A stretch of 64,000 nucleotides of DNA from Luzula sylvatica (lineage: Eukaryota > Streptophyta > Magnoliopsida > Poales > Juncaceae), in NCBI GenBank assembly GCA_946800325.1, contig OX326957.1, positions 56,274,977 to 56,338,976 of the forward strand, given 5' to 3'. The notes beneath the pieces are model-generated. The model did no database searches and was not told the origin of the DNA. It saw nothing but the letters and a program-made list of their open reading frames with translations. Of this stretch, positions 63,413 to 64,000 are shown in pieces. How positions within the stretch are numbered: position 1 is the first letter of the stretch; the number at the start of each line of letters is the position of its first letter. Both the position numbers and the translations under genes were made by a program.

Positions 63413-64000
63413 ACTTTTTTAGTGTTTGTGAAATTTGGTGAAAAGTTATGTAGTAAAAGGTACGATACAAATGATCAAAAAACACGTTATTTGAGCTCCT
63501 CAAAGCATAAAAATCTTGTTTTGAATCGAAAAACAAACTTTCTTAGTGTTTGTGAAATTTGGTGAAAATTTATGTAGTAAAAGATACGATACAAATGATC
63601 TAAAAACATGTTATTTGAACACCTAAAAGCGTTAAAATCTTGTTTTGAATCGAAAAACAAACTTTCTTTGTGTTTGTGAAATTTGGTGAAAAGTTATGTA
63701 GTAAAAGATACGATACAAATGATCTAAAAACACGTTATTTGAACACCTCAAAGCGTTAAAATCGTGTTTTGAATCGAAAAACAAACTTTCTTAGTGTTTG
63801 TGAAATTTGGTGAAAAGTTATGTATTAAAAGATACGATACAAATGATCTAAAAACACATTATTTGAACTCCTCAAAGCGTTAAAATCTTGTTTTGAATCG
63901 AAAAACAAACTTTCTTAGTGTTTGTGAAATTTGGTGAAAAATTATGTAGTAAAAGATACGATAAAAATGATAAAAAACACGTTATTTGAACTCCTCAAAG
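63413..64000 (+). repeat. 6821-bp superunit, start of copy 2 (cut by window end)
   Basis: This repeats 56592-57179 including GATCAAAAAACACG, GAGCTCCTC, GCATAAAAATC, GAAAATTTATG and GAACACCTAAAAGCG. Differences are CATGTTATTTG near 63607 (copy 1 CACG) and ATCGTGTTTTG near 63762 (copy 1 CTTG). The similarity begins at what is the second palindrome centre in copy 1, but here the inverted left arm is replaced by ordinary + sequence. Confidence 0.8.

Larger units (their letters stand above)
1..64000. repeat. 124-bp AT-rich satellite array filling the window
   Basis: The same 124-bp unit recurs from the first base to the last; for example the word TTTGAATCG falls at 1, 125 and 249. Local length varies from 102 to 125 bp through small indels. 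About 28% of bases are G or C. No stretch of non-satellite sequence and no inserted transposon was seen while reading through. Most monomers run in one orientation (called +); several blocks, listed separately, run the other way. Both window ends cut through the array, so its true size is unknown. The family was not recognised. Arrays of this size and regularity are typical of centromeric or heterochromatic DNA in eukaryotes; that location is inference. Confidence 0.97.

Noticed and set aside
1..64000. CRISPR array
   Set aside because: Repeats are contiguous 124-bp units with no unique spacers between short conserved repeats, and there are no cas genes. Variation is scattered point change typical of satellite DNA.
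1..64000. Telomere repeats, rRNA or tRNA genes, or promoter and terminator signals
   Set aside because: No telomere-like short tandem repeat and no non-satellite sequence long enough for an RNA gene was seen. TATA-like and A-rich words are simply part of every monomer and cannot be called regulatory.

Overview
The whole 64 kb window is one uninterrupted satellite-DNA array. I see no protein gene, RNA gene, transposon, CRISPR array or unique-sequence island. The repeating unit is an AT-rich monomer of 124 bp (about 28% GC when counted on the consensus-like copy at 870-993), so the window holds roughly 515 monomers. The array enters and leaves the window in mid-array. This points to a eukaryotic centromeric, pericentromeric or other heterochromatic block. 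Recurrent C-to-T and G-to-A differences at the four CpG sites of the monomer suggest a genome that methylates cytosine, such as a plant or vertebrate. I do not recognise the family by name and cannot assign a species.

Layout. (1) 1-17837 is entirely in one orientation (called + here). It is built from a 7061-bp superunit of 57 monomers: two complete copies at 1-7061 and 7062-14122, and a third from 14123 to about 16904. Each superunit consists of five shorter cassettes of 13, 9, 12, 12 and 11 monomers that share one monomer-type order with deletions. (2) 17838-59450 is a mosaic in which long + stretches are interrupted by eight inverted blocks (starts near 17838, 25190, 32914, 37268, 42520, 49959, 54300 and 59299). 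All share the same left breakpoint and seven share the same right breakpoint. Five are followed about 490 bp downstream by a 217-bp inverted piece that creates two back-to-back long palindromes. Here the superunits are 7352, about 4350, about 5250, 7439 and about 5000 bp long. Younger tandem duplications of 1362 bp (11 monomers) and 991 bp (8 monomers) are superimposed. (3) 59390-60420 is an inverted block that has itself been turned round, so its diagnostic monomers read on the + strand. It leads into a 1241-bp, 10-monomer tandem duplication (about 60060-62540). (4) From 63413 to the end the sequence repeats 56592-57179 at a spacing of 6821 bp (55 monomers).

There is no gene co-operation to describe. 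The content is architectural: a hierarchy of monomer, then 8-13-monomer cassette, then 4-7.4-kb superunit, kept alike by unequal exchange or amplification and broken up by a recurrent inversion module. All open reading frames of 60-90 codons are translations of the satellite itself and are not called as genes. Statements of near-identity come from comparing diagnostic variants by eye, not from a computed alignment.
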